Of a DNA stretch of 64,000 bases, positions 7,647 to 16,970 are shown one piece after another. Below the pieces are notes generated by a model. The model saw only the letters and a list, made by a program, of their open reading frames with translations, had not been told where the DNA came from and did no database searches. A program made the translations under genes and the position numbers. Every line of letters starts with the position of its first letter. Position 1 is the stretch's first letter. Source of the DNA: Streptomyces sp. AC550_RSS872 (GTDB taxonomy: Bacteria > Actinomycetota > Actinomycetes > Streptomycetales > Streptomycetaceae); NCBI RefSeq assembly GCF_019049285.1, contig NZ_JAGMUL010000169.1:194632-258631 (forward strand), written 5' to 3'.

Positions 7647-7675
7647 TTGACGCACCACGAGGCCCCTCGTAGCTT
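7647..7675 (+). promoter_or_regulatory. Vegetative-type promoter of the sugar ABC/lyase operon
   Basis: TTGACG at 7647-7652 and TAGCTT at 7670-7675 are separated by exactly 17 bases, a good match to the principal-sigma-factor promoter. Start of transcription is expected near 7682, at the first base of the operator-like palindromes. Confidence 0.65.
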
Positions 7676-7680
7676 GTGCC

Positions 7681-7706
7681 AGCAAGCGCTTACTTGAAAC
7701 GATTCA
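7681..7706 (+). promoter_or_regulatory. Two tandem LacI-family-type operators
   Basis: AAGCGCTT at 7684-7691 is a perfect palindrome with the central CG typical of LacI/GalR operators. Immediately after it, TGAAACGATTCA at 7695-7706 is a second, imperfect one. Centres are about 13 bases apart, and both sit on the predicted transcription start. This suggests repression relieved by a sugar ligand. No LacI-family gene is present in the window. Confidence 0.6.
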
Positions 7707-7744
7707 TGCAGTCGGCGATGACGCTGCGGGGAGGGGGCCCAACC

Positions 7745-9031
7745 ATGGGAACCAGCAGGAATGTTGAGAGGCGTACGATCCTGAAGGCGGCGGGGGCCTC
7801 CGCGGCCGTGGTCGGTCTGGGTGCGACCACCGCGTGCGGCGGCGACAGCGGTTCCGGCGACGGAACGGTGACGCTCCGTTACGCGTGGTGGGGTGGCGAG
7901 CCGCGCACCATCGCCATCAAGAAGACGATCGAGCTCTTCGAGAAGAAGTACCCGAAGATCAAGATCAAGCCTGAATTCACGGACTACGAGGCGTTCTGGG
8001 AGAAGTTCCAGACCCAGGCCTCCGGCGGTAATCCGCCGGACGTTTTCCAGAATGCGGTCGGCTTCCTGCGCAAGTACGACAAGCGCGGTGTGCTGATGGA
8101 TCTCAAGACGCAGGCGGACGCGGGCAATCTGAGCCTGGACAACTTCCGCAACGGGGTTCTGTCGGCCGGTCAGGCCGACGGCAAGCAGCTCGGCGTACCC
8201 GTCGGCGCCAACACCATGGCGCTGGTCATCGACCGCAAGGCCTTCGAGAAGGCAGGCGTCGAGGCGAAGATGGGCTGGACCTGGGACGAGTACTTCGACG
8301 CGCTCCAGACGATCCAGGACAAGCTGAAGATCTCCGGTGACACCGGCTACTTCGGCATCATGTACCTCTACGACCTCTATCTGCGTCAGAACGGCAAGGC
8401 CTTCTTCACGGACACCGATCTCGGCTTCACCGAGGACGATCTGACGCAGTGGTGGGAGGACGGCTACAAGCGCGTGCGGTCCGGGCTGGTCGCCGACCCG
8501 AAGAAGATCGAGCAGGTCAAGCCGAAGTCCGGTCTCTCGGCGGGCCTCGCCGCGTCCGAATTCACCTGGGACAACTTCTCCATCCGCTACGAGGGCGAGG
8601 GCGAGTCGGACTACGGCCTCGCGCCGATCCCCACCACGGACGGCAAGAACACCGGCCAGTACCTCGGGTCGCTGATGCTGAGCGCCTTCACCGGGACCAA
8701 GCACCCCAAGGAGGTCGCGCAGTTCATCGACTTCATGGTCCACGACCCCGAGGTCGGCAAGACCATGGGCTACGACCGCGGCATCCTCGCCACCACCGAA
8801 CAGTACGAGGCGTTCACGCCCGCCGACGACAACAACAAGGGTGTCAAGGCGTACGAGGAAGAGGTCGCCAAGGCCGGCGTCCTCGGCAAGATCACCCCGC
8901 ATCCGTCCGGCGCCGACGTCATCGAGGCGGCCTTCCTGCGCCTCGGCGGCGAGGTCGCCCAGGGCAAGACCAAGCCGGCCGACGCCGCCAAGGCACTGTT
9001 CAGCGAGGCCAAGGCCGCGTTCGCGGGCTGA
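7745..9031 (+). CDS. Sugar ABC transporter substrate-binding lipoprotein (Tat-type signal)
   Basis: 428-residue family 1 extracellular solute-binding protein. The N-terminus has a twin-arginine motif ERRTILKAAG, a hydrophobic stretch, then a TTAC lipobox (cysteine about residue 32), so it is probably exported by Tat and lipid-anchored. The mature part carries the expected YAWWGGEPR opening and a PDVFQNAVG segment. ATG 7745 follows a GGGGAGGGGG ribosome-binding site; an upstream in-frame ATG is within the operator region and unlikely. It starts an operon with two permeases, a YesL-like protein and a putative lyase, resembling B. subtilis lplABC-yetA. The ligand is probably an oligosaccharide derived from pectin-like or rhamnose-containing polymers, by context only. 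Confidence 0.88.
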   Translation: MGTSRNVERRTILKAAGASAAVVGLGATTACGGDSGSGDGTVTLRYAWWGGEPRTIAIKKTIELFEKKYPKIKIKPEFTDYEAFWEKFQTQASGGNPPDVFQNAVGFLRKYDKRGVLMDLKTQADAGNLSLDNFRNGVLSAGQADGKQLGVPVGANTMALVIDRKAFEKAGVEAKMGWTWDEYFDALQTIQDKLKISGDTGYFGIMYLYDLYLRQNGKAFFTDTDLGFTEDDLTQWWEDGYKRVRSGLVADPKKIEQVKPKSGLSAGLAASEFTWDNFSIRYEGEGESDYGLAPIPTTDGKNTGQYLGSLMLSAFTGTKHPKEVAQFIDFMVHDPEVGKTMGYDRGILATTEQYEAFTPADDNNKGVKAYEEEVAKAGVLGKITPHPSGADVIEAAFLRLGGEVAQGKTKPADAAKALFSEAKAAFAG

Positions 9032-9045
9032 GGGGACGTACCACC

Positions 9046-10002
9046 ATGACGCTCGTCAAGGAAGCGCCCGCGCGCCCGGCCGGGAAGCGGTCCGCCGCTC
9101 CCGCCGCCGGGCGGCGCGGGCGGCGCCGCGAGAACCTCGCCGGCTATCTCTTCATGTCGCCGTGGATCGCGGGGTTCCTGCTGCTCACGGCGGGGCCGAT
9201 GATCGCGTCGCTGTACTACGCGTTCACCAGCTACAACCTCTTCACCCCGCCCCAGTGGGTGGGGCTGGACAACTTCACGACGATGTTCCAGGACCCGCGC
9301 TGGCAGAAGTCGGTCGAGGTCACGCTGAAGTACGTCGTCGTGGCCACGCCCCTGAAGCTGCTGCTCGCGCTCGGCGTCGCGCTGCTGCTCGCCCAGAAGC
9401 GGCGCGGACAGGGCCTGTACCGGGCCGCGTTCTACATGCCCTCGCTCATCGGTGCCAGCGTCTCCGTCGGCTTCGTGTGGCGGGCGCTGTTCTCGGACGA
9501 CGCGATCGTGGACCGGGGGCAGAAGATCTTCGGACTCGACGTGGGCGGCTGGATCGGCAACCCGGACTACGTCATCTACGCCCTGGTGGCCCTCAGCATC
9601 TGGCAGTTCGGCGCGCCCATGGTCATCTTCCTGGCCGGCCTCAAGCAGGTCCCGCAGGAGCTGTACGAGGCCGCCGAGGTGGACGGGGCCGGTCCGCTCA
9701 GGCGGTTCTGGAACATCACGCTGCCGATGATCTCCCCGGTGCTGTTCTTCAACGTGCTGCTGGAGTCCATCCACGCGTTCCAGGTGTTCGGCTCCGCCTA
9801 TGTCGTCTCCGACACCCGCTGCGGGCCCGCCGACGCCACGCTCGTCTACACCTGTTACCTCTACCAGAAGGGCTTCAAGGAGGCCCAGATGGGCTTCGCC
9901 TCCGCGATGGCCTGGACGCTGGTGATCGCGGTGGCGCTCGTCACAGCGGTCCTGTTCTGGTCGCAGAAGAAGTGGGTGCACTACGAGGAGGCCGCCAAGT
10001 GA
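9046..10002 (+). CDS. Sugar ABC transporter permease 1 (LplB/MalF-type)
   Basis: 318-residue inner-membrane permease with about six membrane spans after a basic N-terminus. The EAA loop that contacts the ATPase is visible as ELYEAAEVDGAGPLRRFWNI (about 206-225). It starts 14 bases after the binding-protein stop, and its TGA overlaps the GTG of the second permease. No ATPase gene accompanies it; in Streptomyces such importers commonly use a shared ATPase such as MsiK encoded elsewhere, which is assumed here. Confidence 0.9.
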   Translation: MTLVKEAPARPAGKRSAAPAAGRRGRRRENLAGYLFMSPWIAGFLLLTAGPMIASLYYAFTSYNLFTPPQWVGLDNFTTMFQDPRWQKSVEVTLKYVVVATPLKLLLALGVALLLAQKRRGQGLYRAAFYMPSLIGASVSVGFVWRALFSDDAIVDRGQKIFGLDVGGWIGNPDYVIYALVALSIWQFGAPMVIFLAGLKQVPQELYEAAEVDGAGPLRRFWNITLPMISPVLFFNVLLESIHAFQVFGSAYVVSDTRCGPADATLVYTCYLYQKGFKEAQMGFASAMAWTLVIAVALVTAVLFWSQKKWVHYEEAAK

Positions 10003-10871
10003 CCACCGCCCCCAGCCCTGCCCTGCGCACCGCGAACGAGCGGCGGCGCTTCGGCTCGATCGCCTGGCACGTGGGTGCGCTCGCCGTCCTCGCGGTCGTC
10101 CTCTATCCCGTGATCTGGGTGGTCGGCGCCTCGTTCAAGCCGAGCAAGGACATCATCGCCAGCCTCGACCTGCTGCCCACCAGGCCGGTCTGGGCGAACT
10201 TCTCCGGACTCGCCGACGGCATCTCCGGCATCTCCATCAGCAGCTTCTTCTGGAACTCACTGATGTACGCCTGCCTCGCCGTGGCCGGTGTCGTCCTCTC
10301 CAGCTCGCTGACCGCGTACGCCTTCGCCAAGATCCGGTTCGCCGGGCGGAACCTGCTCTTCACGCTGATGATCGGCACGCTGCTGCTGCCTTACCACGTG
10401 CTGCTCATTCCGCAGTACGTGCTCTTCCGCAACCTCGAACTCACCGACACCCTGGTGCCGCTGGTCGCCGGAAAGTTCCTGGCCACGGAAGCCTTCTTCG
10501 TGTTCCTGATGGTGCAGTTCATGCGGGGACTGCCGCGTGAGCTGGACGAGGCCGCCAAGCTCGACGGCTGCGGGCATCTGCGCACCTACTGGTCGATCGT
10601 GCTGCCGCTGAGCCGGCCCGCGCTCATCACCAGCGCGATCTTCACCTTCATCAACGCCTGGAACGACTTCATGGGGCCGCTGATCTACCTGAACACCCCC
10701 GAGAAGTACACCGTCTCGCTCGGCCTGATGATGTTCCGCGACCAGGAGGGCATCTCCAACTACGGCAGCATGATCGCGATGTCGCTGGTGGCGCTGGTGC
10801 CGGTCATCGCCTTCTTCATGGCCTTCCAGCGCTATCTCATCGACGGTATGGCGACGTCCGGACTGAAGTGA
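9999..10871 (+). CDS. Sugar ABC transporter permease 2 (LplC/MalG-type)
   Basis: 290-residue permease with about six membrane spans. The EAA loop is RELDEAAKLDGCGHLRTYW (about 177-195), and IPQYVLFRNLELTDT precedes it, as in carbohydrate-uptake permeases of the MalG/LplC group. GTG 9999 overlaps the previous stop as GTGA, so stoichiometric translation with permease 1 is likely. Confidence 0.9.
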   Translation: MTTAPSPALRTANERRRFGSIAWHVGALAVLAVVLYPVIWVVGASFKPSKDIIASLDLLPTRPVWANFSGLADGISGISISSFFWNSLMYACLAVAGVVLSSSLTAYAFAKIRFAGRNLLFTLMIGTLLLPYHVLLIPQYVLFRNLELTDTLVPLVAGKFLATEAFFVFLMVQFMRGLPRELDEAAKLDGCGHLRTYWSIVLPLSRPALITSAIFTFINAWNDFMGPLIYLNTPEKYTVSLGLMMFRDQEGISNYGSMIAMSLVALVPVIAFFMAFQRYLIDGMATSGLK

Positions 10872-10890
10872 AGGGGCTGAGGCGGTCACC

Positions 10891-11505
10891 ATGGCGCAAG
10901 CACGCGTGAAGGCCCGCGCACCGCGCAAGGAGTCCCGGCGCAAGGAGCCCGTGTTCGGCGAGCGCTTCGCGGTCTTCGCCGAGGCCCTGCTCACCGGCGT
11001 GTGGATCGCCGTGGCCTGTCTCGGGGTCGTCACCTACCCCGCGGCCTTCGCGGCCGGCGCGCGGCATCTGCGGCGCCGTATCGCCCACGAGGGCGGCGGC
11101 CTGCGGGAGTTCGGCGCGGACTTCCGGGCGGCCGTGCGCGGCGGGTGGGTCGTCGGGCTCGCCGGGTGGGCTGTCGCCGTCGCGGTCCGGGTGGACGTCA
11201 TGGCCGCGCGGGCCGGGATTCCCGGGGGGCCGCTCGTCGGAGCCGTCGGCGTCTTCGCGCTCATCGCCGCGACCGTCGCCCTGCTGCGGGCGGCTGCCGT
11301 CTGGACGCCGGGCGCGGCCTGGCGGGCCCTGCTCGCGGACGCCGGGCGGCGGACCGTGCTCGATCCCGCCGGGTCCTTCCTGGTCGTCTGCGGACTGGCC
11401 GTCGTGGCCCTGTCCGCCTGGTTCGTCCCGCCGCTTGCGGTCCCCGTCCTGGGGGCCGTCGCGGCGGCCGCCGTCGCCGTGGAGGAGCGCCACCGGCACC
11501 GCTGA
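10891..11505 (+). CDS. YesL-like (DUF624) membrane protein
   Basis: 204 residues, basic start followed by four or five hydrophobic segments (about 29-53, 86-105, 110-130, 155-195). The pattern GVVTYPAAFAAGARHLRR and the position behind a paired sugar permease match YesL/DUF624 proteins, which occur with LplBC-like importers of plant cell-wall oligosaccharides. Function is unproven; a helper role in uptake is inferred. It starts 19 bases after permease 2. Confidence 0.75.
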   Translation: MAQARVKARAPRKESRRKEPVFGERFAVFAEALLTGVWIAVACLGVVTYPAAFAAGARHLRRRIAHEGGGLREFGADFRAAVRGGWVVGLAGWAVAVAVRVDVMAARAGIPGGPLVGAVGVFALIAATVALLRAAAVWTPGAAWRALLADAGRRTVLDPAGSFLVVCGLAVVALSAWFVPPLAVPVLGAVAAAAVAVEERHRHR

Positions 11506-11617
11506 CGCGCGGTGCCCTCGCACCAGGTCGGCGCCCGGGGCGCCGCACCTCTCGCTGTCATGCCCCTGACTATCCACCCCTCGCATCCCCCGTACGGAAG
11601 GAAAGGCTGGACTTCTC

Positions 11618-14353
11618 ATGTCTCCCATCCCCCGTAGGTCCATCCTCAAGGCGGCCGCCGTCGCCGGAGCCGCCGCGCAGTTCAGCTGGGCGCCAGGAGC
11701 CAAGGACGCGCAGGCCGCCCCCAGAGCCGCCGGGGCCGACGAAGGTCCCGTGACCCTGGACTGGCTGGAGGACGGCGGCCTGGGCGCCGCGCCCGGCTCC
11801 ACCGTCGGCGTGCCCTGGCCGAAGGGCGCGTACCAGGAGGACCAGACCTTCGCGCTCACGGACGCCGACGGCAAGTCCGTGCCCGTGCAGACCTGGCCGC
11901 TCGCCTACTGGCCCGACGGCTCCCTCAAGTGGACGGCCCACGCGGTGAGTTCGGGCAACGGCAAGCTCACCCTCGCCGCCGGCGCCGCCGCCGTACCGGA
12001 GAAGAAGGTCACCGTCGACAAGAGCGGTGGGACGATCGACGTCTCGACCGGCGTCATCACGGCGAAGATCGGCAAGTCCGGCGCCACCCTCGTCAAGTCG
12101 GTCACCCGTGGCTCCACGGAGATCGCCAGGAACGGCCGCCTGGTGCTGATCCGCCAGCCCGAGATCGAGGACGAGGACCAGGGCGCGGTCAGGACCGAGC
12201 GCTTCGAAGGGGCCATCTCGAAGGTCGAGGTCGAGCAGGAGGGCCCCGTCCGCGCGGTCGTCCGCATCGACGGCAAGCACCGCAAGGGCAGCCGCAGCCG
12301 GCTCCCCTTCTCCATCCGCCTCTACTTCTACGCGGGCGCCGACTCCTTCCGCATGGTGCACACCATCACCTACGACGGCACCCAGGAGCCCGGCAAGGCC
12401 GGCGGCGACTTCATCCGCGGCATCGGCGTGCGCTTCACCGTGCCGATGCGGGACCAGTCCTACGACCGCCACATCCGCATCGGCGGCGACGGCACCGGAC
12501 TGCTCCGCGAGGCCGTCAAGGGCATCACCGGACTGCGCCGCGACCCGGGGGCCGCCGTACAGGCCGCGCAGTTCGCGGGGGAGAAGCTGCCCGATCCGTC
12601 CACGTGGGACCAGCGGGTCACCACCCGGCTCCAGTACATCCCCGAGTGGGGCGACTACACCCTCTCCCAGCTCTCCGCCGACGGCTTCACCCTGCGCAAG
12701 CGGACGAAGAAGGGCTACGGCTGGATCGGCGCCGGCGGCGGCAAGCGGGCCTCCGGTTTCGGATACGTCGGTGGCGTCAGCGGCGGACTCTCCTTCGGGC
12801 TGCGGGACTTCTGGGAGAAGTTCCCCGCCCAGCTCGACATCCGCGACGCCCACACCGACGCGGCCGAGGTCACCATGTGGCTCTGGTCGCCCGAGGCGCA
12901 GCCCATGGACCTGCGCTTCTACCACGACGGCATGGGCCAGGACACCTACCCCGAGCAGCTCGAAGGACTCAACATCACCTACGAGGACTACGAGCCGGAG
13001 TTCGGCACGCCGTACGGCATCGCCCGTACGTCGGAGCTGTTGTTCTGGGCCAACGAGTCCACGCCCTCACCGCAAGCCCTGGCCCAGCAGGTCGAGGCCG
13101 TACGGGTGCTGCCGCAGCTCGCCGCCCCGCCCCAGCAGCTCATCAAGGCCAAGGTCTTCGGCCCGGGCCTGTACTCCGAGCCCGACCGCTCCACGCCGGC
13201 CAAGGCGAAGATCGAGGACCACCTGGACTTCCTCTTCACCTACTACAAGGACCAGGTGGAGCAGCGCCGTTGGTACGGCTTCTGGGACTACGGCGACATC
13301 ATGCACACCTACGACACCGTCAGGCACCAGTGGCGGTACGACATCGGCGGCTACGCCTGGGACAACTCCGAGCTCTCGCCGGACCTCTGGCTCTGGTTCG
13401 CGTATCTGCGCTCCGGCCGTGCGGACATCTTCCGGTTCGCCGAGGCGATGACCCGGCACACCGGTGAGGTCGACGTCTACCACCTCGGCGAATGGGCCGG
13501 CCTCGGCACCCGGCACGGCGTGCAGCACTACGCCGACAGCGCCAAGCAGCAGCGGATCGCCAACACCACGTATCGCCGCTACTACTACTTCCTCACGGCG
13601 GACGAGCGGGTCGGCGACCTCATGCACGCCAACGTCGACTCCGACGAGACGTTCCTGGTCCTCGACCCCATCCGCAAGATCCGCACCGAGCCGTACACCC
13701 CCGACCGGCACGCGCTGTCGATCGGCTTCGGCACGGACTGGAGCGGGCTCGTGTCGGCCTGGCTGACGGAGTGGGAGCGCAAGGGCCCGAAGTGGGAGAA
13801 GGCCAAGGCGCGGGTACTGTCGACGATGGAGACCATCGCCGCCCAGCCGAACGGGTTCGTGCAGGGCACGGGGCTGTACGACCTCGACACGGGGAGGTTC
13901 GCGGTCGCCGCGACGCCGGTGGTGGGTGTCTCCCACCTGTCCGCCGTGTTCGGGCTCAACGAACTGTGTGCCGAGCTCATCGACCTCGTCGACATGCCGA
14001 AGTTCAACGAGGCGTACTTCGACTACTGCCGCTACTTCAACGCCACCAAGGCCGAGCAGGCGGCGCGTTACGGCTCCAACTTCGGTTCACTGCTGCTCTT
14101 CCAGGGGCACTCGCGCCTCGACGCGTACGCCGCCGTGCAGACCGGGGACGAGAAACTGGCCAAGCGGGCGTGGGAGAAGTTCTACAACTCCGACGGGTAC
14201 AAGGAGTCGGCGCCCTGGAGGACGGAGAAACTGAGCGGGCCTGACGCATTGGTGCCGGGTAGTGAGGCGGCGTGGGTGTCGACGAACGACACGGCGCTGT
14301 ACGGGCTGGCCGCCATTGAGAATCTGGCGTTGCTGGGGGACAAGATGCCGTAG
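11618..14353 (+). CDS. Secreted YetA/PcRGLX-like protein, putative exo-rhamnogalacturonan lyase
   Basis: 911 residues. The N-terminus is a Tat signal (RRSILKAAAVAGAAAQ, then Ala-rich cleavage region near residue 36). The mature N-terminus, with GVPWPKGAYQ (about 69) and YWPDGSLKWTAHAV (about 96), matches the RIFT-barrel domain at the start of YetA and fungal PcRGLX exo-rhamnogalacturonan lyases. A beta-rich middle follows, then a Trp/Tyr-rich helical region (about 530-900) consistent with an alpha/alpha toroid. By family it should release disaccharides from rhamnogalacturonan-like chains outside the cell; activity and substrate are inferred. It lies 112 bases behind the YesL-like gene, with GGAAAGG upstream of the ATG. 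A 13-bp hairpin follows. It could instead act on another uronic-acid polymer. Confidence 0.68.
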   Translation: MSPIPRRSILKAAAVAGAAAQFSWAPGAKDAQAAPRAAGADEGPVTLDWLEDGGLGAAPGSTVGVPWPKGAYQEDQTFALTDADGKSVPVQTWPLAYWPDGSLKWTAHAVSSGNGKLTLAAGAAAVPEKKVTVDKSGGTIDVSTGVITAKIGKSGATLVKSVTRGSTEIARNGRLVLIRQPEIEDEDQGAVRTERFEGAISKVEVEQEGPVRAVVRIDGKHRKGSRSRLPFSIRLYFYAGADSFRMVHTITYDGTQEPGKAGGDFIRGIGVRFTVPMRDQSYDRHIRIGGDGTGLLREAVKGITGLRRDPGAAVQAAQFAGEKLPDPSTWDQRVTTRLQYIPEWGDYTLSQLSADGFTLRKRTKKGYGWIGAGGGKRASGFGYVGGVSGGLSFGLRDFWEKFPAQLDIRDAHTDAAEVTMWLWSPEAQPMDLRFYHDGMGQDTYPEQLEGLNITYEDYEPEFGTPYGIARTSELLFWANESTPSPQALAQQVEAVRVLPQLAAPPQQLIKAKVFGPGLYSEPDRSTPAKAKIEDHLDFLFTYYKDQVEQRRWYGFWDYGDIMHTYDTVRHQWRYDIGGYAWDNSELSPDLWLWFAYLRSGRADIFRFAEAMTRHTGEVDVYHLGEWAGLGTRHGVQHYADSAKQQRIANTTYRRYYYFLTADERVGDLMHANVDSDETFLVLDPIRKIRTEPYTPDRHALSIGFGTDWSGLVSAWLTEWERKGPKWEKAKARVLSTMETIAAQPNGFVQGTGLYDLDTGRFAVAATPVVGVSHLSAVFGLNELCAELIDLVDMPKFNEAYFDYCRYFNATKAEQAARYGSNFGSLLLFQGHSRLDAYAAVQTGDEKLAKRAWEKFYNSDGYKESAPWRTEKLSGPDALVPGSEAAWVSTNDTALYGLAAIENLALLGDKMP

Positions 14354-14362
14354 GGGGTGGTT

Positions 14363-14422
14363 CGGTTCGTGGGGAACTGCGGGTCAGTTGTGGCTGGTCG
14401 CGCAGTTCCCCACGCCCCTGGC
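14363..14422. terminator. Bidirectional terminator formed by dispersed repeat family 1 (copy A)
   Basis: GTGGGGAACTGCG at 14369-14381 pairs perfectly with 14401-14413. It lies between the convergent lyase gene and the large membrane-protein gene. Read on the minus strand, it matches the repeat near 20465 (AGGGGCGYGGGGAACTGCGC, then GACCAGCCAC), so the terminator is a member of a dispersed family. Confidence 0.75.
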
Positions 14423-14429
14423 GGGTGTT

Positions 14430-16868
14430 TCAGTGCATGTTGCCCAAGAAGTCCCGCATCCTTCGGGCATCCCTGAGGCGCTGCTCGTACGTTGCTCCGA
14501 TGGCCAGCAGCAGGAGACCGGCGAGGGCCGGCGGCACCCAGCGGGGGAGGGCGTCGGTCACCTGGACGATGTACGGGGCGAGTTCGTGCAGGGCGTCCAG
14601 GGCGAGGACGGTGCCCCCGAGGACCAGGGGTGCCTGGAGGTGGTGGCGGGCGCCCAGGAGGGTGATGGCCAGGGCGGCGAGGCCGAGGAGCAGCGGGCGC
14701 GTCCAGTTCGGGTCGCCCCACGCCGTGACGAGGCTCGGCAGGAGCGTGGCGGCGAGGCCGGGGCCGTACGCCGTCCAGGACGAGGCCTGTGGGTCGCGGC
14801 GCCGGCGGAGGGCGCCGACGAGCAGGGCCGGGACGGTGACCGGCAGTGTGTACGCCTCGGGCGTGCCGACGTCCCAGGCCGCCAGGCGCACCCAGGTGGC
14901 CAGGACGAAGAGCGCGGCGGAGGCGTAGGCGACGGGGCGGCGGTCGGCGCGGATCGCCGTACCGGCGGTGATCACGCCGCACAGTGCCAGGACCAGGGCG
15001 AGCATCGGCAGGTCGGCCGAGGCCGCGGCCAGTCCGAGGGCCAGCAGTCCGGCGAGCGCTCCGGTGACTTCGACCGGGATCGTCGTCGGCGAACTCCCGA
15101 GCCGTGCCGCGAGCAAGGCCGCCGCCACCGGGACCGTCAGGACCAGCAGCGCGGTGTACTGCGGATGCCAGTCGGCCGCTGCGCCTGTGGCACAGGCGAG
15201 CATGGCGGCGTACGCGAGTGCGGTCGGGGCCGTGACCGGGGCGAGGCGCGGCTTCCAGGAGGCGGCCGCGAACAGTGCCGTGAGAGCGGAGAGCGCGGCG
15301 AGGGTGGCGGGCTCGCCGGTCAGGGAGAGGAAGGCGAGGGTGAGGGAGGTGAGGACGGCGAGTGTCGTGGCGGTCGGGCCAGGGGCGGGGAAGCCGATGG
15401 CGGGGGCCGCGGCCGGCTGAGGGGCCGGTTCCGTCTCCGCGCGCTCGGACGGTCGGAGCCGGGCGGCTGCCGCGAGCGTGCCGGCCGACGTGAGGCCGAG
15501 GGCCACCAGGCCTGCCACGTACGGGACTTCGAGCACCGACGGAAGCACCAGCGCGGTCGCCCAGGCCAGCACCAGCACACCGGTCAGGGCCCGGGGCCGC
15601 CAGACCGCGTCGCGGACAGCGAGGACCAGGACGACGGCGACGACCGCCAGGACCACGGGCACCGCTTCCGCATGAGGCGGCCATGGCGCGGACACCGTCA
15701 CGGCCGCGCGCACGTCACCCGGCGCCCCGGACCACACCTCCCCCGCCCACGCGACCGGACCCAGCAACATGACACCCACCAGGGGCAGCGTCCAGAGCAG
15801 GGCGAGTCCCTGTACGGCGAGGGAGGCCCGGGTCAGCCCCAGCCGTACCGTCGCCGGCAGCCGGTCCACCCGTACCGCCGCCAACAGGGCGATCCCGCAC
15901 ACCAGATACGCCGGAACCGTCCATGCGTCCGGCAGCACGGAGCGAGCCGTGCCGCCGGCCGCGGCGACCGTGAGGAGGCCGGCGGTCACGGCGAGCCCAG
16001 CCGCCTGCTTCTCGGCGACCGGCTGACACGCAGCCGTCAGCGCGATGCCGGCGGCGAAGAGGAGGAGCGCCGCCGCACGGGCGGCGGCGCTCGGGCCGGT
16101 GGCCGTCCAGGACAGCCAACCGGCGGCACACACGCCCCACGCGCCCATGCCGTACGCACCGATCATCGCGGTGATCCGTACGGGCTTCGCGGGCACCCGG
16201 AGCGTCACACCCGTGTCGAGTCCGGCCGTCACCAGCACGGCGGCCGTGATCCCGTACGGGCCCGTGTCCGCCGCCACTGCCCAGAGAGTCAGGGGCAGTT
16301 GGGCGGTGACCAGGGCGGCGGGCAGGGGCAGACGCAGCGTGGAGGTGCGCGGCAGCAGGGCGTACGCCGTCCACAGGGCCGCCAGCGCCGCCGAAGCGGC
16401 CGCGACGTAACCCGTGGCGTCCACGTCGGTCAGCGCGACCTCGTGCAGGGCGTACGCGTCGAGCACGGTCAGCGCGAGCCCGAGGCCCGCCACCGACTCG
16501 GCCGTCGACCGCAGCCCGTGCTTCACCAGCGGCACCGGCGCGGCCAGCACCGCCACCGTGATCCCGCCGAGCACCAGGGCCCGCCCGGTGATCCCCAGGT
16601 GTCCCCAGCTGACCAGCGTGAACGCCATCGCGGCGATGGTGAGCAGGACACCGCCGAGCACCAGCAGCACGTTCTGGACCCGGGGCGCCGAGGCCTCGGG
16701 GTGCCGGGGTATGACCGGCGCTGGGGCCGTGGTCGGCATGGCCGCCGCGTGCAGGGCTGTGACCAGCCAGGCGCGGCGGTGCAGCAACTGGGCGCGGCGG
16801 GCGTCCAGTTGGCGCAGCTCGAGGTCGAGGAGCCGCAACTCCTCGGCCGGTGGCGGAATGTGCGTCAT
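14430..16868 (-). CDS. Large polytopic membrane protein (SCO7613 C-terminal-domain type)
   Basis: 812 residues. After a short cytoplasmic, coiled N-terminus (EELRLLDLELRQLDARRAQL, about 9-28), the protein is almost continuously hydrophobic, with roughly 20 or more predicted spans, and ends in a short basic tail. It resembles actinobacterial membrane proteins annotated with the SCO7613 C-terminal domain; no reaction is known. ATG 16868 gives the coiled N-terminus; the longer upstream frame overlaps the SRPBCC gene on the other strand and is rejected. It is divergent from that gene with a 102-base spacer. Confidence 0.75.
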   Translation of the reverse strand: MTHIPPPAEELRLLDLELRQLDARRAQLLHRRAWLVTALHAAAMPTTAPAPVIPRHPEASAPRVQNVLLVLGGVLLTIAAMAFTLVSWGHLGITGRALVLGGITVAVLAAPVPLVKHGLRSTAESVAGLGLALTVLDAYALHEVALTDVDATGYVAAASAALAALWTAYALLPRTSTLRLPLPAALVTAQLPLTLWAVAADTGPYGITAAVLVTAGLDTGVTLRVPAKPVRITAMIGAYGMGAWGVCAAGWLSWTATGPSAAARAAALLLFAAGIALTAACQPVAEKQAAGLAVTAGLLTVAAAGGTARSVLPDAWTVPAYLVCGIALLAAVRVDRLPATVRLGLTRASLAVQGLALLWTLPLVGVMLLGPVAWAGEVWSGAPGDVRAAVTVSAPWPPHAEAVPVVLAVVAVVLVLAVRDAVWRPRALTGVLVLAWATALVLPSVLEVPYVAGLVALGLTSAGTLAAAARLRPSERAETEPAPQPAAAPAIGFPAPGPTATTLAVLTSLTLAFLSLTGEPATLAALSALTALFAAASWKPRLAPVTAPTALAYAAMLACATGAAADWHPQYTALLVLTVPVAAALLAARLGSSPTTIPVEVTGALAGLLALGLAAASADLPMLALVLALCGVITAGTAIRADRRPVAYASAALFVLATWVRLAAWDVGTPEAYTLPVTVPALLVGALRRRRDPQASSWTAYGPGLAATLLPSLVTAWGDPNWTRPLLLGLAALAITLLGARHHLQAPLVLGGTVLALDALHELAPYIVQVTDALPRWVPPALAGLLLLAIGATYEQRLRDARRMRDFLGNMH

Positions 16869-16970
16869 GCGTGGAGTGTGGCCCGCGTCACGCCGTACGG
16901 CATGAGTGCGGGTACTCAGAACGTACTCAGACGCAGGGGGAAACCCGCTGCACAGGGGCAGACTCGTGCC

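Noticed and set aside
14262..16970. N-terminal 900 codons of the long plus-strand frame ending in the SRPBCC gene
   Set aside because: They run antisense to the 812-residue membrane protein and are Gln/Arg/Gly-rich noise. Only the last 148 codons (from 16971) look like a protein.
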